From: Blastococcus sp. TF02A-30
GTDB lineage: Bacteria > Actinomycetota > Actinomycetes > Mycobacteriales > Geodermatophilaceae
Assembly: GCF_003319185.1 (NCBI RefSeq)
Contig: NZ_QOHJ01000007.1
Span: 124,001-188,000, forward strand
Reading direction: 5' to 3'
Length of the DNA stretch: 64,000 nt
Position 1 is the first letter of the stretch; each line of letters opens with the position of its first letter. This document shows, piece after piece, positions 55,882-64,000 of the stretch. The position numbers and the translations under genes were made by a program. Under the pieces are notes generated by a model, which was given only the letters and a program-made list of their open reading frames with translations, was not told the origin of the DNA and did no database searches.

Positions 55882-58485
55882 ATGACTGCGCTCCCGCCCC
55901 CGACCGAGTCCGCCCTGCGCCGCGCCCTGGTGCGCGCCGAACGCGGGGTGACCCTCGACGCGGTCGAGGCCGAGACCCTCCTGCACGCCCGCGGCCTGGG
56001 CGAGGGCGAGCCGCTGGACCGGCTGCTCACCGCGGCCGGCCGGGTCCGCGACGCCGGCCTGGCCAGCGCCGGGCGGCCGGGCGTCGTCACCTACAGCCGC
56101 AAGGTGTTCATCCCGCTCACCCACCTGTGCCGCGACCGCTGCCACTACTGCACCTTCGTGACGACGCCGGGGCAGCTGCGCGCGCAGGGCACGGCGCCCT
56201 ACCTCTCCCCCGACGAGGTGCTCGACATCGCCCGCGCCGGCGCAGCCATGGGCTGCAAGGAGGCGCTGTTCACCCTCGGTGACCGCCCCGAGGACCGCTG
56301 GCCCGTCGCCGCCGAGTGGCTCGAGGCGCACGGCTTCGACTCGACGCTCGGGTACCTGCGGGCCATGGCGATCCGGGTGCTCGAGGAGACCGGGCTGCTG
56401 CCCCACCTCAACCCCGGCGTCCTCTCCTGGGAGGAGATCCAGCGGCTCAAGCCGGTGGCCGCCTCCATGGGGATGATGCTCGAGACGACGGCGACCCGGC
56501 TGTGGTCGGAGCCCGGCGGCCCGCACTTCGGCAGCCCCGACAAGGAGCCGGCCGTCCGGCTGCGGGTGCTGGAGGACGCCGGTCGCTCCGCCGTCCCGTT
56601 CACCACCGGCGTCCTGCTGGGCATCGGCGAGGACTACGCCGAGCGGGTCGACGCGATCCTGCAGATCCGGGCGAGCGCGCAGCGGCACGGGCACGTGCAG
56701 GAGACCATCGTCCAGAACTTCCGGGCCAAGCCCCGGACGGCGATGCAGGCGCACGACGACCTGGAGCTGCAGGAGTACGTCGCCGCCGTCGCCGTCACCC
56801 GGCTGCTGCTCGGGCCCAAGGCGCGGGTGCAGGCGCCGCCGAACCTCTCGGACTCCACCGAGCTCGGGCTGCTGCTGCGCGCCGGCGTCGACGACTGGGG
56901 CGGGGTCAGCCCGCTGACCCCGGACCACGTGAACCCCGAGCGGCCCTGGCCGAACATCGACAAGCTGGCCGCGCTGAGCGCCGAGGCCGGCTTCGAGCTG
57001 CGCGAGCGGCTGGCCGCCCAGCCGCCCTACGTGCTGCAGCCGGAGCCGTGGCTGGACCCGCGGGTGCGCCCGCACGTCTCCGCGCTGGCCGGCCCGGACG
57101 GCCTGGCCGTCGAGGGGCGGAACCCCGTCGGGCTGCCCTGGCAGGAGCCGGACGAGGCGTGGACGTCGACCGGCCGGGTCGACCTGCACGTCGAGGTGGA
57201 CACCGTCGGGCGGACGTCGGACCGCCGGTCGGACTTCGACGCCGTCTACGGCGACTGGGCCGAGCTCCGCGACCGGACGACGTCGGCCCGCGACGGCTCC
57301 TCGACCGCGCTGGCCGCGGGCGATCCCGAGGTGCGCGCCGCGCTGGCACGGGCCGAGCGGGACCCGGCCGGGCTGACCGACGCCGAGTACCTCGCGCTCC
57401 TGGGCGCCGACGGCCCCGATCTGGACGCGCTGACCGGTCTTGCCGATGCCGTCCGCCGCGACGTCAACGGCGACGACGTCACCTACGTCGTGAACCGGAA
57501 CATCAACTTCACCAACGTCTGCTACACCGGCTGCCGGTTCTGCGCGTTCGCCCAGCGGCGCACCGACGCCGACGCCTACACCCTGTCGATGGCGCAGGTC
57601 GGCGACCGGGTCGACGAGGCGTGGGCGGCCGGGGCGACCGAGATCTGCATGCAGGGCGGCATCCACCCCGACCTGCCCGGCACCGCCTACCTCGACCTGG
57701 CCCGCGAGGTGAAGCAGCGGCAGCCCGGCATCCACCTGCACGCCTTCTCCCCCATGGAGATCGTCAACGGCGCCGCCCGCACCGGGCTGTCGTTCCGCGA
57801 CTTCCTGACCGCGGCCAAGGAGGCCGGCCTGGACTCCGTCCCGGGCACGGCGGCCGAGATCCTCGACGACGACGTCCGCTGGGTGCTCACCAAGGGCAAG
57901 CTGCCGACGGCGACGTGGCTGGAGATCATCGGCACCGCGCACGAGGTGGGCCTGCCGACGACGTCGACGATGATGTACGGGCACGTCGACACCCCGGCCC
58001 ACTGGGTCGCGCACCTGCGCACGCTCAGCCGCCTGCAGGACCGCACCGGCGGGTTCACCGAGTTCGTGCTGCTGCCGTTCGTGCACCACAACTCGCCGAT
58101 CTACCTCGCCGGTGTCGCCCGCCCCGGGCCGACCGTGCGGGAGAACCGGGCCGTGCACGCGGTGGCCCGGCTGCTGCTGCACGGGCGGATCCCCAACATC
58201 CAGACCTCGTGGGTGAAGCTCGGCGACGCCGGCACGCAGGCGGTGCTGCAGGGCGGGGCCAACGACCTCGGCGGCACGCTGATGGAGGAGACGATCAGCC
58301 GGATGGCCGGCAGCGAGAACGGCTCGCTGAAGACCATCGCCGAGCTGGAGGCCATGGCCGCCGCGATCGGCCGGCCGGCCCGCCAGCGGACCACCGAGTA
58401 CGGGACGCCGTCGGCCGAGCGGCTCGCCACCGCCCGCACCGACGAGGGTCGGCGCCGGCTCACGCTGTCGATCCGCCCGACCTGA
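55882..58485 (+). CDS. fbiC: FO synthase FbiC (fused CofG-CofH)
   Basis: The 867-residue protein fuses two radical SAM enzymes. The CofG-like half has C83-X3-C87-X2-C90 ([12 protein letters not shown]) and the CofH-like half has C547-X3-C551-X2-C554 ([10 protein letters not shown]). Together they make the 7,8-didemethyl-8-hydroxy-5-deazariboflavin (FO) chromophore of coenzyme F420 from tyrosine and a pyrimidine. Both Fe-S triads are intact and the length matches other FbiC. The ATG at 55882 gives the usual start. Confidence 0.96.
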   Translation: MTALPPPTESALRRALVRAERGVTLDAVEAETLLHARGLGEGEPLDRLLTAAGRVRDAGLASAGRPGVVTYSRKVFIPLTHLCRDRCHYCTFVTTPGQLRAQGTAPYLSPDEVLDIARAGAAMGCKEALFTLGDRPEDRWPVAAEWLEAHGFDSTLGYLRAMAIRVLEETGLLPHLNPGVLSWEEIQRLKPVAASMGMMLETTATRLWSEPGGPHFGSPDKEPAVRLRVLEDAGRSAVPFTTGVLLGIGEDYAERVDAILQIRASAQRHGHVQETIVQNFRAKPRTAMQAHDDLELQEYVAAVAVTRLLLGPKARVQAPPNLSDSTELGLLLRAGVDDWGGVSPLTPDHVNPERPWPNIDKLAALSAEAGFELRERLAAQPPYVLQPEPWLDPRVRPHVSALAGPDGLAVEGRNPVGLPWQEPDEAWTSTGRVDLHVEVDTVGRTSDRRSDFDAVYGDWAELRDRTTSARDGSSTALAAGDPEVRAALARAERDPAGLTDAEYLALLGADGPDLDALTGLADAVRRDVNGDDVTYVVNRNINFTNVCYTGCRFCAFAQRRTDADAYTLSMAQVGDRVDEAWAAGATEICMQGGIHPDLPGTAYLDLAREVKQRQPGIHLHAFSPMEIVNGAARTGLSFRDFLTAAKEAGLDSVPGTAAEILDDDVRWVLTKGKLPTATWLEIIGTAHEVGLPTTSTMMYGHVDTPAHWVAHLRTLSRLQDRTGGFTEFVLLPFVHHNSPIYLAGVARPGPTVRENRAVHAVARLLLHGRIPNIQTSWVKLGDAGTQAVLQGGANDLGGTLMEETISRMAGSENGSLKTIAELEAMAAAIGRPARQRTTEYGTPSAERLATARTDEGRRRLTLSIRPT

Positions 58486-58498
58486 GGGACGGGCGCGG

Positions 58499-59023
58499 TC
58501 AGCCGGTCCGCTGCCGATCGGAGGCCGCGGGCTCCAGCGGCCGCACGCGGAAGACGGGGTGGTCGGCGGCGACGGCCTCGAACGCCGCCACCGGTTCACG
58601 CCGGTCGACCGGGATGTGCGCTCGGGCGCCCGGCGCCAGGTCGAGGTAGCGCTTGATGATCGGCGCCCGCTCGGCCACCGGGACCTCCTCGAGGCGCACC
58701 GCGGTCCGGGTGCCGCGGCGCAGCACGGCCGCCCCGCGGGCGGCGCGCACGTTGCGCACCCAGTTGCTGCCCGCCCCGAGCATCGAGATGAGGTAGCGCT
58801 CGCCGTCCAGGTCGGCGACGACCACCGGCACGGGGACGACCCGCCCCGTGCGCCGTCCGGCCACCTCAAGGGTGACCGCCCGGTCCACCGGCAGCCGGCC
58901 GCTGCCCAGCACCAGCGCGTCGAGGCGGTTCAGCAGGCGCGCCACACCGCGCGGGCGGCCGCCGCGGTACATCCAGCGGCGCAGGCGCCGGCGCGTCCCC
59001 TCCGCCGTCCAGCTGGTCGGCAC
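58499..59023 (-). CDS. F420-dependent (Ddn-like) deazaflavin oxidoreductase
   Basis: The 174-residue split beta-barrel protein has LNRLDALVLGSGRLPVDRAVTLEVAGRRTGRVVPVPVVVADLDGERYLIS (in parts: LEVAGRRTGRVVPVPV, LDGERYLISMLG) and NWVRNVRAARGAAVL, the nitroreductase/F420H2-dependent family pattern. It would use F420H2 made by the FbiC pathway next door to reduce an unknown substrate. The GTG start lies 4 bp after the CoA-binding protein stop, so they are co-transcribed. Confidence 0.86.
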   Translation of the reverse strand: MPTSWTAEGTRRRLRRWMYRGGRPRGVARLLNRLDALVLGSGRLPVDRAVTLEVAGRRTGRVVPVPVVVADLDGERYLISMLGAGSNWVRNVRAARGAAVLRRGTRTAVRLEEVPVAERAPIIKRYLDLAPGARAHIPVDRREPVAAFEAVAADHPVFRVRPLEPAASDRQRTG

Positions 59024-59027
59024 GGCC

Positions 59028-59498
59028 TCACACCTGCTTGGGCATGTGCCCCACGCCGAACGCGTGCATCACCTTGTGGCCGACGTCCGCGGTGGGGTCG
59101 AACATGCAGGGGCAGCCGCCGTCGATGACCGTCACCCCGTTGGCCCGGCCGTAGGCCGTCGCCTGCTCGGACACGCTGCCGGCGCCGGGCCCGCGGTGCA
59201 TCCACACCCGGCCGATGCCGAGCGAGACGCACTCCCGCATCGTGTCCTCGGCGTGCGCCGGGCTGGTGGCGATGACGACGGCCTCCACGCCGCCGGGTAC
59301 CGACTTCAGGTCGTGGTAGCAGGTGTCGCCCTCCACCTGGTCGGCGTTCGGGTTCACCGCGAAGACGGTGTACCCCCGGTCGCGCAGCCGCTTGTAGACC
59401 ACGTTGGCCCCGTGGTCCTTCGGGGAGCGCGACACCCCCGTGACCGCGATGCGGCGGTGCTCGAGGAACTCGTGGGCGGCTTGCTTGACGGGGATCAC
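59028..59498 (-). CDS. CoA-binding protein (YccU/Rossmann type)
   Basis: The 156-residue protein has the CoA-binding Rossmann pattern RRIAVTGVSRSPKDHGANVVYKRLRDRGYTVFAVNPNA and IATSPAHAEDTMRECVSLGIGRVWMHRGPGAGS (given in fragments). Unlike succinyl-CoA ligase it is a free domain. A Cys pair (GGCPCMFDPTADVGHK) near the end is a distinct feature of this clade. GGAGG precedes the GTG at 59498 by 5 nt, which decides the start. It heads a two-gene unit with the F420-type oxidoreductase. Confidence 0.84.
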   Translation of the reverse strand: MIPVKQAAHEFLEHRRIAVTGVSRSPKDHGANVVYKRLRDRGYTVFAVNPNADQVEGDTCYHDLKSVPGGVEAVVIATSPAHAEDTMRECVSLGIGRVWMHRGPGAGSVSEQATAYGRANGVTVIDGGCPCMFDPTADVGHKVMHAFGVGHMPKQV

Positions 59499-59628
59499 GG
59501 CGACCTCCTGGGCGGGCTGGAGCGGTGCCCCCACGCTGCCGAGCCGCCACCGGTCCCCGCCAACGGCCTTCGGCCCGGAAGACCCCGTCTTTCGTCCTCC
59601 GGAGCAGGCGGACCCCGGAACCCCTGGC

Positions 59629-59793
59629 TCAGCAGAGCTCGGCGCGGAGGCGGGCCGCCTTGCGGGCCGCCCGCTCCGCCTTGCGCGCGGCGCGCTGCGC
59701 GGCGTCCAGGCGGTGCGCGCGCGAGGCGTCCCGCGCCTGCGCCTGCAGCTCGGCCATCCGGCCGGCGACGAACTCGTCGTTGGGGGTGTTCAC
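59629..59793 (-). CDS. Very small Arg/Ala-rich helical protein
   Basis: The 54-residue product MNTPNDEF...RAELC is almost all helix, with a positively charged coiled-coil-like stretch (AQRAARKAERAARKAARL). The GTG at 59793 has AGGAG upstream. It lies 100 bp after the ArsR gene on the same strand and may be co-transcribed with it. I know no family for it. Confidence 0.5.
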   Translation of the reverse strand: MNTPNDEFVAGRMAELQAQARDASRAHRLDAAQRAARKAERAARKAARLRAELC

Positions 59794-59893
59794 GGCAGCT
59801 CCTGGATGACGGGGCGGGGACGGGGCGGGCGGCGCACCGGGTCGGGGCGCGCGGGTGGACGCGGTCGGCGCGGGGTCGCGCTGCGGGGGTGCC

Positions 59894-60472
59894 TCACGGC
59901 GTCGCCGGGACGGCGTAGGTGAAGACGAGGACCGGCTCGCGGTGCGCACCGTCGTCGGGCACGTCCCGCTGCCCCCACCTCTCGAGCAGCGCGCCGACCT
60001 CCTCCGACAGCTGGCCCAGCTCGTCGGCGGTGAGGTGCAGCCACTTCTGCATGCTGAAGGAGGTGCTGCGCCAGGGGTCGCGCTCCTCGTCGTCCGCGGC
60101 GAACCAGGCGCGCACGTGACCGGCGTGCCGGTCGAGGGTCAGCGACTGGACGGCCTGGGCGACCGCCTCGGCCGCGGGGTCGTCGGAGAGGTTCTCGCCC
60201 GACCAGCGCAGGGTCCCGTCCACCAGCCGCCACCACCGCTCCCGGCGGTCCTTGGCCAGCTCGGGCGCCTCGACGACCAGGCCGACGTCGGCCAGCGCCT
60301 TGACGTGGTGGCTGATGTTCCCCACCCGCTGGTCGGTGCGCTCCGCCAGCGCGCTGGCCGTGGCCGGACCGTGCACGCGGAGCACGTCGAGCAGCCGCCG
60401 CCGCAACGGGTGGGCCAGCATCGCCAGCACGCGTGCGTCGGTGACCTCGCGGACGTCCCGGTTCTCGCTCAC
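59894..60472 (-). CDS. ArsR-type helix-turn-helix regulator
   Basis: The 192-residue protein has a winged helix with LAMLAHPLRRRLLDVLRVHGPATASALAERTDQRVGNISHHVKALADVGLV (in parts: LRRRLLDVLRVHG, NISHHVKALADVGLV), then a C-terminal helical sensory domain (STSFSMQKWLHLTADELGQLSEEVGALLERW). This is the YceI-adjacent type of ArsR regulator rather than a metal-binding ArsR; no CXC pair is present. It is divergent from the phosphoesterase gene. The GTG at 60472 gives MSENRDV; longer starts run into the control region. Confidence 0.8.
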   Translation of the reverse strand: MSENRDVREVTDARVLAMLAHPLRRRLLDVLRVHGPATASALAERTDQRVGNISHHVKALADVGLVVEAPELAKDRRERWWRLVDGTLRWSGENLSDDPAAEAVAQAVQSLTLDRHAGHVRAWFAADDEERDPWRSTSFSMQKWLHLTADELGQLSEEVGALLERWGQRDVPDDGAHREPVLVFTYAVPATP

Positions 60473-60499
60473 GAGGACATCATGAACCCACAAGAGGCC

Positions 60500-60532
60500 T
60501 TGCACAAGTACTATTGCGCAACAAGCGTTGCA
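60500..60532. promoter_or_regulatory. Repeated TTGCRCAA elements in the divergent control region
   Basis: TTGCACAA (60500-60507) and the perfect palindrome TTGCGCAA (60514-60521) lie 14 bp apart, with GTTGCA at 60527-60532 as a half site. They sit in the AT-richest part of the gap between the ArsR gene and the phosphoesterase gene, so autoregulation is likely. TATGGT at 60541-60546 ends 6 nt before the GTG at 60553. Confidence 0.55.
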
Positions 60533-60552
60533 GGACTGCCTATGGTGCCGAG

Positions 60553-61290
60553 GTGCGCATCGCGGTCCTCTCCGACGTCCACGGCAACCTGCCCGCGCTC
60601 GACGCGGTGCTGTCCCACCTCGAGGTCCAGCGGGTGGACCTGGTCGTGGACCTGGGCGACCTGCTGTCCGGCGGCGTGCAACCGCGGAAGACGGCGGACC
60701 GGCTCATGGCGCTCGACCACGTCGTCGTCGCCGGCAACCACGAGCGCCAGCTGCTGACGTCCCCGCGGGAACGGATGGGCGCCTCCGACCGGCTGGCGCA
60801 CGACACGATCACCGGGGAGCACCGCGCGTGGCTGGCCGGTCTGCCGGCGACGGCGAGCCCGGCGCCCGGCGTCCTCGCCTTCCACGGCTCCCCCACCGAC
60901 GACCTGGCCTACCTGCTGGAGACCGTCGAGCCGACAGGGGTGCGGCCCGCGACGGTGGCGGAGGTGCTCGACCGGCTGGGCCCGGCCGCGGCGGTCCCGC
61001 TGCTGCTCTGCGGGCACACCCACCTGCAGCGCGAGCTGCGGCTGCCCACGGGCGCGCTGGTGCTCAACCCCGGCAGCGTGGGGTGGCCGGCCTACGCGGA
61101 CGACCTCCCCCACCCGCACGTGATCGAGGCGGGCACCCCGCACGCCCGGTACGCCGTCGCCGACGACGCCGAGGGCGCCTGGCGGGCGGAGTTCCACGCC
61201 GTCACCTACGACTGGGACGCCGCGGCGACCATCGCCGAGGGCAACGGCCGCCCCGACGTCGCCCGCGCGCTGCGCACCGGCCGCGTCTGA
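60553..61290 (+). CDS. Metallophosphoesterase
   Basis: The 245-residue protein is a calcineurin-like phosphoesterase of the YfcE/MJ0936 type: IAVLSDVHGNLPALDAVL, LVVDLGDLLSGG, VAGNHER, and the C-terminal LLLCGHTHLQREL and NPGSVGWPAY. The Asp and His ligands of the dimetal centre are present. Cyclic-nucleotide or phosphodiester substrates are possible. The start at 60553 fits the leaderless TATGGT box. Confidence 0.88.
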   Translation: MRIAVLSDVHGNLPALDAVLSHLEVQRVDLVVDLGDLLSGGVQPRKTADRLMALDHVVVAGNHERQLLTSPRERMGASDRLAHDTITGEHRAWLAGLPATASPAPGVLAFHGSPTDDLAYLLETVEPTGVRPATVAEVLDRLGPAAAVPLLLCGHTHLQRELRLPTGALVLNPGSVGWPAYADDLPHPHVIEAGTPHARYAVADDAEGAWRAEFHAVTYDWDAAATIAEGNGRPDVARALRTGRV

Positions 61291-61329
61291 GCCCGGCTCC
61301 TCGGAACCCGGGACGTCGGACGGCGCGGC

Positions 61330-61335
61330 TAGCCT
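61330..61335 (+). promoter_or_regulatory. Leaderless -10 box of the 61343 gene
   Basis: TAGCCT ends 7 nt before the GTG at 61343, with no ribosome binding site. Confidence 0.5.
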
Positions 61336-61342
61336 CGCGCTC

Positions 61343-61759
61343 GTGGGTCTCTTCGGGAAGTTCGCGTACTCCGACGGGCGGTGGAGCACCGGCGGCCCGA
61401 CCGCGGTGCCGTTCCTCCTCGTCGACGTGCACGACAGCGGCATCGCCACGGTCGACTACCGGTTGGCCGACGCCTCCGGCGGCCGCTTCTACCTCGGCTA
61501 CGAGCCGCGGGTGTACTTCGACGAGCCCGAGGCCGCCCCGCCGGTCGACACCGCCGCCGAGGCCGAGGGCTTCGCCCGCTGGGTCCGCGAGGCCAGCGGC
61601 CGGGAGGTCGACCCCGCCGAGGCCCGGCAGCTCATGGCCGCGTCCGACGGCGCCCCGCCCACCGACGAGGTCGTCGAGCTGACCGTCGACCGGCTCGCGG
61701 AGCTGGCCGGCCTGCCGCCGCTGGACTGGCCCACGGACGCCGACGCCTACGCCGGCTGA
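61343..61759 (+). CDS. Conserved hypothetical protein
   Basis: The 138-residue acidic protein starts GLFGKFAYSDGRWSTGGPTAVPFLLVDVHDS and has YRLADASGGRFYLGYEPRVYFDEPEAAP. It is predicted to be soluble, with a small mixed fold and a helical C-terminus. I do not recognise a family. It is a single gene between the phosphoesterase and quinone oxidoreductase genes, with its own promoter. Confidence 0.6.
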   Translation: MGLFGKFAYSDGRWSTGGPTAVPFLLVDVHDSGIATVDYRLADASGGRFYLGYEPRVYFDEPEAAPPVDTAAEAEGFARWVREASGREVDPAEARQLMAASDGAPPTDEVVELTVDRLAELAGLPPLDWPTDADAYAG

Positions 61760-61782
61760 CGCTTCGCCACGGGCCGGCCGGG

Positions 61783-61788
61783 TAGTGC
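61783..61788 (+). promoter_or_regulatory. Leaderless -10 box of the quinone oxidoreductase gene
   Basis: TAGTGC ends 7 nt before the GTG at 61796, with no ribosome binding site; the final base differs from TANNNT. Confidence 0.4.
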
Positions 61789-61795
61789 CGGGGCC

Positions 61796-62809
61796 GTGCG
61801 CCTGATCTCCTACCGCCGCCCCGGCGGACCCGACGTCCTCGAGCTGCTCGACGCCCCCGTGCCGGAGCCCGGTCCCGGGGAGGTCCGGGTGCGGGTCGCG
61901 TACTCCGGCGTGAACCCGACCGACTGGAAGTCGCGCAGCAACGCCGACCCCGGACCGGACGGCCAGGTGCCGAACCAGGACGGCGCCGGCACCGTAGAGG
62001 CCGTCGGGCAGGGCGTGGACCCGGTGCTCGTCGGCGAGCGGGTGTGGATCTGGGAGGCCGCCTGGCAGCGCCGCTGGGGCACCGCCGCGGAGCACACCGT
62101 CGTCCCCGCCCGGCACGTCGTGCTGCTCGGTACCGACCCGTCGTTCGAGCTGGGTGCGGCCCTCGGCATCCCCTTCCTGACCGCGCACCGCTGCCTGACC
62201 GTCGCCGAGTCGCTGCCCGACCGGCTCGGCCCCGGTGCGCTCGACGGGCACACCGTCCTCGTCCAGGGTGGCGCCGGCGCGGTCGGCAACGCGGCCATCC
62301 AGCTGGCCCGCTGGTCCGACGCCACCGTGATCGCCACGGTCAGCAGCCCGCGCAAGGCCCAGCTGGCCGCGGCCGCCGGCGCCGACCACGTCGTGAACTA
62401 CCGCGACGAGGACGTCGTCGCCGAGGTCCGCAAGATCGCGCCGAAGGGCGTGGACGCGATCGTCGAGGTCTCCGCCGCGGTCAACGCCCCGGTCGACGCG
62501 CAGGTCATCGGCATGCACGGCGCCGTCGCCATGTACGCCGACGACGGCGGCGCGGAGGTCACCGTCCCGGTGCGCGCGCAGATGGGCCCCAACGCCCGCT
62601 GGCAGTTCGTGCTCGTCTACACCGAACCGGAGCGGGCCAAGGTCCTCGGCATCGAGGACGTCGCGACCGCTGTCGCCGACGGCGCGATCCGGGTCGGTGA
62701 GGACGCCGGGCTGCCGCTGCACGTCTACCCGCTCGAGGAGACCGCGCAGGCGCACCGGGCGGTGCAGGAGGGCGCGGTGGGCAAGGTGCTGGTCGACGTC
62801 ACCGCCTGA
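61796..62809 (+). CDS. NADPH:quinone oxidoreductase (zinc-free MDR)
   Basis: The 337-residue medium-chain reductase has VRVRVAYSGVNPTDWKSRSN, the Rossmann VLVQGGAGAVGNAAIQLARW and a C-terminal HVYPLEETAQAHRAVQEGAVGKVLVDV. Zinc-binding Cys and His residues are absent, placing it with zeta-crystallin/QOR types that reduce quinones or enones with NADPH. It has its own -10-like box at 61783. Confidence 0.9.
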   Translation: MRLISYRRPGGPDVLELLDAPVPEPGPGEVRVRVAYSGVNPTDWKSRSNADPGPDGQVPNQDGAGTVEAVGQGVDPVLVGERVWIWEAAWQRRWGTAAEHTVVPARHVVLLGTDPSFELGAALGIPFLTAHRCLTVAESLPDRLGPGALDGHTVLVQGGAGAVGNAAIQLARWSDATVIATVSSPRKAQLAAAAGADHVVNYRDEDVVAEVRKIAPKGVDAIVEVSAAVNAPVDAQVIGMHGAVAMYADDGGAEVTVPVRAQMGPNARWQFVLVYTEPERAKVLGIEDVATAVADGAIRVGEDAGLPLHVYPLEETAQAHRAVQEGAVGKVLVDVTA

Positions 62810-62879
62810 TCGCACCGTTCCCCGTTGACCGGGGCGGCCGGCCCCGGGGACCGTTTCCCCGAGACCGGGGAGGTGCCGG

Positions 62880-63329
62880 ATGGCGGTCGTCGGGCCGGGG
62901 CAGGGCGCACGGATCACCGCGCTGGGCTCCACGTACACGACCAAGGCCGACGCGGCCACCACCCGCGGCGCCTACTGGCTGGTCGAGGAGGAGTTCCGGG
63001 CGGCGGCCACCCCGCTGCACGCGCACGTCACCGCCGACGAGGCCTTCTACGTGCTGTCCGGCCGCGCCGCGGTGTGGCTCGACGACGACGAGCACGAGGC
63101 CGGCCCGGGCGCGTTCGTGCTGGTCCACCGCGGCCGCCCGCACGCGCTGCGCCGGCTGTCCGACGAGCCCGTCCGGATGCTCACCCTGGTCTCGCCCGCC
63201 GGGATGGAGCAGTTCTTCCAGGCCGTCGCCGCCGTCGGCGAGGAAGCACTGCTCACGCACCCCGACCGGCTCGTCACGCTGGCGGCCGAGCACGGCACCG
63301 AGATCCTCGGCCCGCACCCCGGCGCGTGA
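62880..63329 (+). CDS. Cupin-domain protein
   Basis: The 149-residue cupin has motif 1 as PLHAHVTADEAFYVLSGRAAV, with the H.H....E metal ligands, and motif 2 near GAFVLVHRGRPHALRRLSDEPVRML with a His. It probably binds a divalent metal; quercetinase-like or dioxygenase activity is possible. GGGGAGG lies 7 nt upstream of the ATG. It is unlike the small cupins at 6256 and 63590. Confidence 0.82.
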   Translation: MAVVGPGQGARITALGSTYTTKADAATTRGAYWLVEEEFRAAATPLHAHVTADEAFYVLSGRAAVWLDDDEHEAGPGAFVLVHRGRPHALRRLSDEPVRMLTLVSPAGMEQFFQAVAAVGEEALLTHPDRLVTLAAEHGTEILGPHPGA

Positions 63330-63589
63330 CGTGCACGCGCCGGGGGCGCCCCTGCTCAGGCGCGGCGCGACCGGCTGCGCAGGAGGACGTAGCCGCCGAC
63401 GACCAGGGCGCGGAACAGCGTCCCGATGCCGGCCACCGCACCGGCCCGCGAGCCACAGCGGACTGTGGCGGAGCCGCGGCCGGAGCATGATCGACTTCGC
63501 CGGTGGCACACGGGACGATCGGGGACCGATTTCCCACCCGCCCCGCCCGACCCCTGCGACACCCGGCCGGCCCGTCCTAGGGTGCCCGC

Positions 63590-63949
63590 ATGAGCGGAGC
63601 CGACGACGTCCTCGACCTGTCCGCGCTCGCCGACGAGCTGGCGGCCACGAGCGCCGGGGAGCCCGCCGGCCGCGCCGCCCGTACGCTCCCGCACCCGGTC
63701 GACGGCCTGCGCCAGACCGTCGTCGCGCTGCGCGCCGGCACGGAGCTGAGCGAGCACGAGAGCCCCGGCCCCGCCAGCCTCCAGGTCCTCCGCGGCCGCG
63801 TGCGGCTGGTCGCCGGCGAACGGGAGGTGGCGCTCGCCGCGCACGCGATCGCGCCGGTGCCCGCCCGGCGGCACAGCCTGCACGCCGACGAGGACGCCGT
63901 CGTCCTGCTCAGCGTCGCCGTCCCCGCGCGCACCCCCGAGGCCGACTGA
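63590..63949 (+). CDS. Small cupin protein, paralogue of the cupin at 6256
   Basis: The 119-residue single-barrel cupin shares 63 of 85 core residues with the cupin at 6256-6624, including TLPHPVDGLRQTV, HESPGP, VLRGRVRLVAG and RRHSL. It has a short helical N-terminus. TAGGGT ends 6 nt before the ATG (leaderless pattern). No hemerythrin is linked to it here. The 260 bp before it (63330-63589) contain no supported gene. Confidence 0.82.
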   Translation: MSGADDVLDLSALADELAATSAGEPAGRAARTLPHPVDGLRQTVVALRAGTELSEHESPGPASLQVLRGRVRLVAGEREVALAAHAIAPVPARRHSLHADEDAVVLLSVAVPARTPEAD

Positions 63950-63953
63950 AGGG

Positions 63954-64000
63954 CTACCCCACGCCGAGGTCGCGGGCGATGAGCATCCGCTGCACCTCGC
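63954..64000 (-). CDS. C-terminal end of an acyl-CoA dehydrogenase, cut by the edge
   Basis: Only 14 residues and a stop are visible. EVQRMLIARDLGVG is the typical end of bacterial acyl-CoA dehydrogenases, where the last helix carries this motif. The rest of the gene lies beyond base 64000. It converges on the small cupin gene. Confidence 0.7.
   Translation of the reverse strand, partial: EVQRMLIARDLGVG

Noticed and set aside
63356-63433. Possible 26-residue hydrophobic peptide on the minus strand
   Set aside because: It has only a weak GTG start, no ribosome binding site and no homology; too little to support.

Overview
The window is about 64 kb of very GC-rich chromosome. The family content points to an actinobacterium, most likely Geodermatophilaceae or a close relative (Blastococcus, Geodermatophilus, Modestobacter). 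It carries an F420 pathway gene (fbiC) with F420-type oxidoreductases, a mycothiol-type DsbA-like protein, an Eis acetyltransferase, ECF sigma factor and GAF-ANTAR proteins, and a heliorhodopsin. Many genes have a TANNNT box ending 6 or 7 nt before a GTG or ATG start, the arrangement of leaderless transcripts common in actinobacteria. Genus assignment is inference.

Region 1 (1-9300) looks accessory. It is a nitrite/nitric oxide module: a hemerythrin protein running off the left edge, a divergent winged-helix regulator with three C-terminal cysteines, a polytopic NnrS-like membrane protein, a fusion of a membrane domain, a cupredoxin and a copper nitrite reductase, then a CBS protein, a second hemerythrin, a small cupin and a TehA/SLAC1-type channel. 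It ends in GAF-ANTAR signalling genes and a detached 3' half of a tRNA-Gly(UCC) gene (9255-9300), the classic footprint of an integrated element. The polarity of that half suggests the element lies to its left and includes the nitrite module.

Region 2 (9500-19300) starts with a heliorhodopsin directly beside the att-like site. It continues with an enoyl-CoA isomerase-like gene and MarR repressor with a perfect palindromic operator, a SnoaL-tailed ECF sigma factor, a lipoprotein, a two-component system, another MarR-like regulator and Eis.

Region 3 (19300-42850) keeps the gene order of the Mycobacterium tuberculosis Rv2465c-Rv2478c block: rpiB, the Rv2466c-like DsbA protein, pepN, a DUF5130 protein, an HNH endonuclease, glbO, the aglA-like glucosidase, a 4HBT thioesterase, ettA and a second ssb. 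Lineage-specific inserts interrupt it: DUF429/SDR/MFS, kynureninase, prolyl oligopeptidase, bioYMN-MOSC, a methyltransferase and a phosphatase.

Region 4 (43000-49950) has tRNA-Arg(UCU), a lytic transglycosylase, a NrtR-like Nudix regulator with a degenerate catalytic box divergent from nadA-nadB-nadC, and a luciferase-like monooxygenase.

Region 5 (50100-64000) holds a PAS-GGDEF-EAL protein, an SGNH hydrolase, a transglutaminase-like protein, a flavoprotein disulfide reductase, a flavin reductase, fbiC, an F420-type (Ddn-like) oxidoreductase, a CoA-binding protein, an ArsR regulator divergent from a phosphoesterase, a quinone oxidoreductase and two cupins. The last cupin is a close paralogue of the one in the nitrite module. 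The right edge cuts an acyl-CoA dehydrogenase. No transposase, integrase, CRISPR array or rRNA gene was seen.
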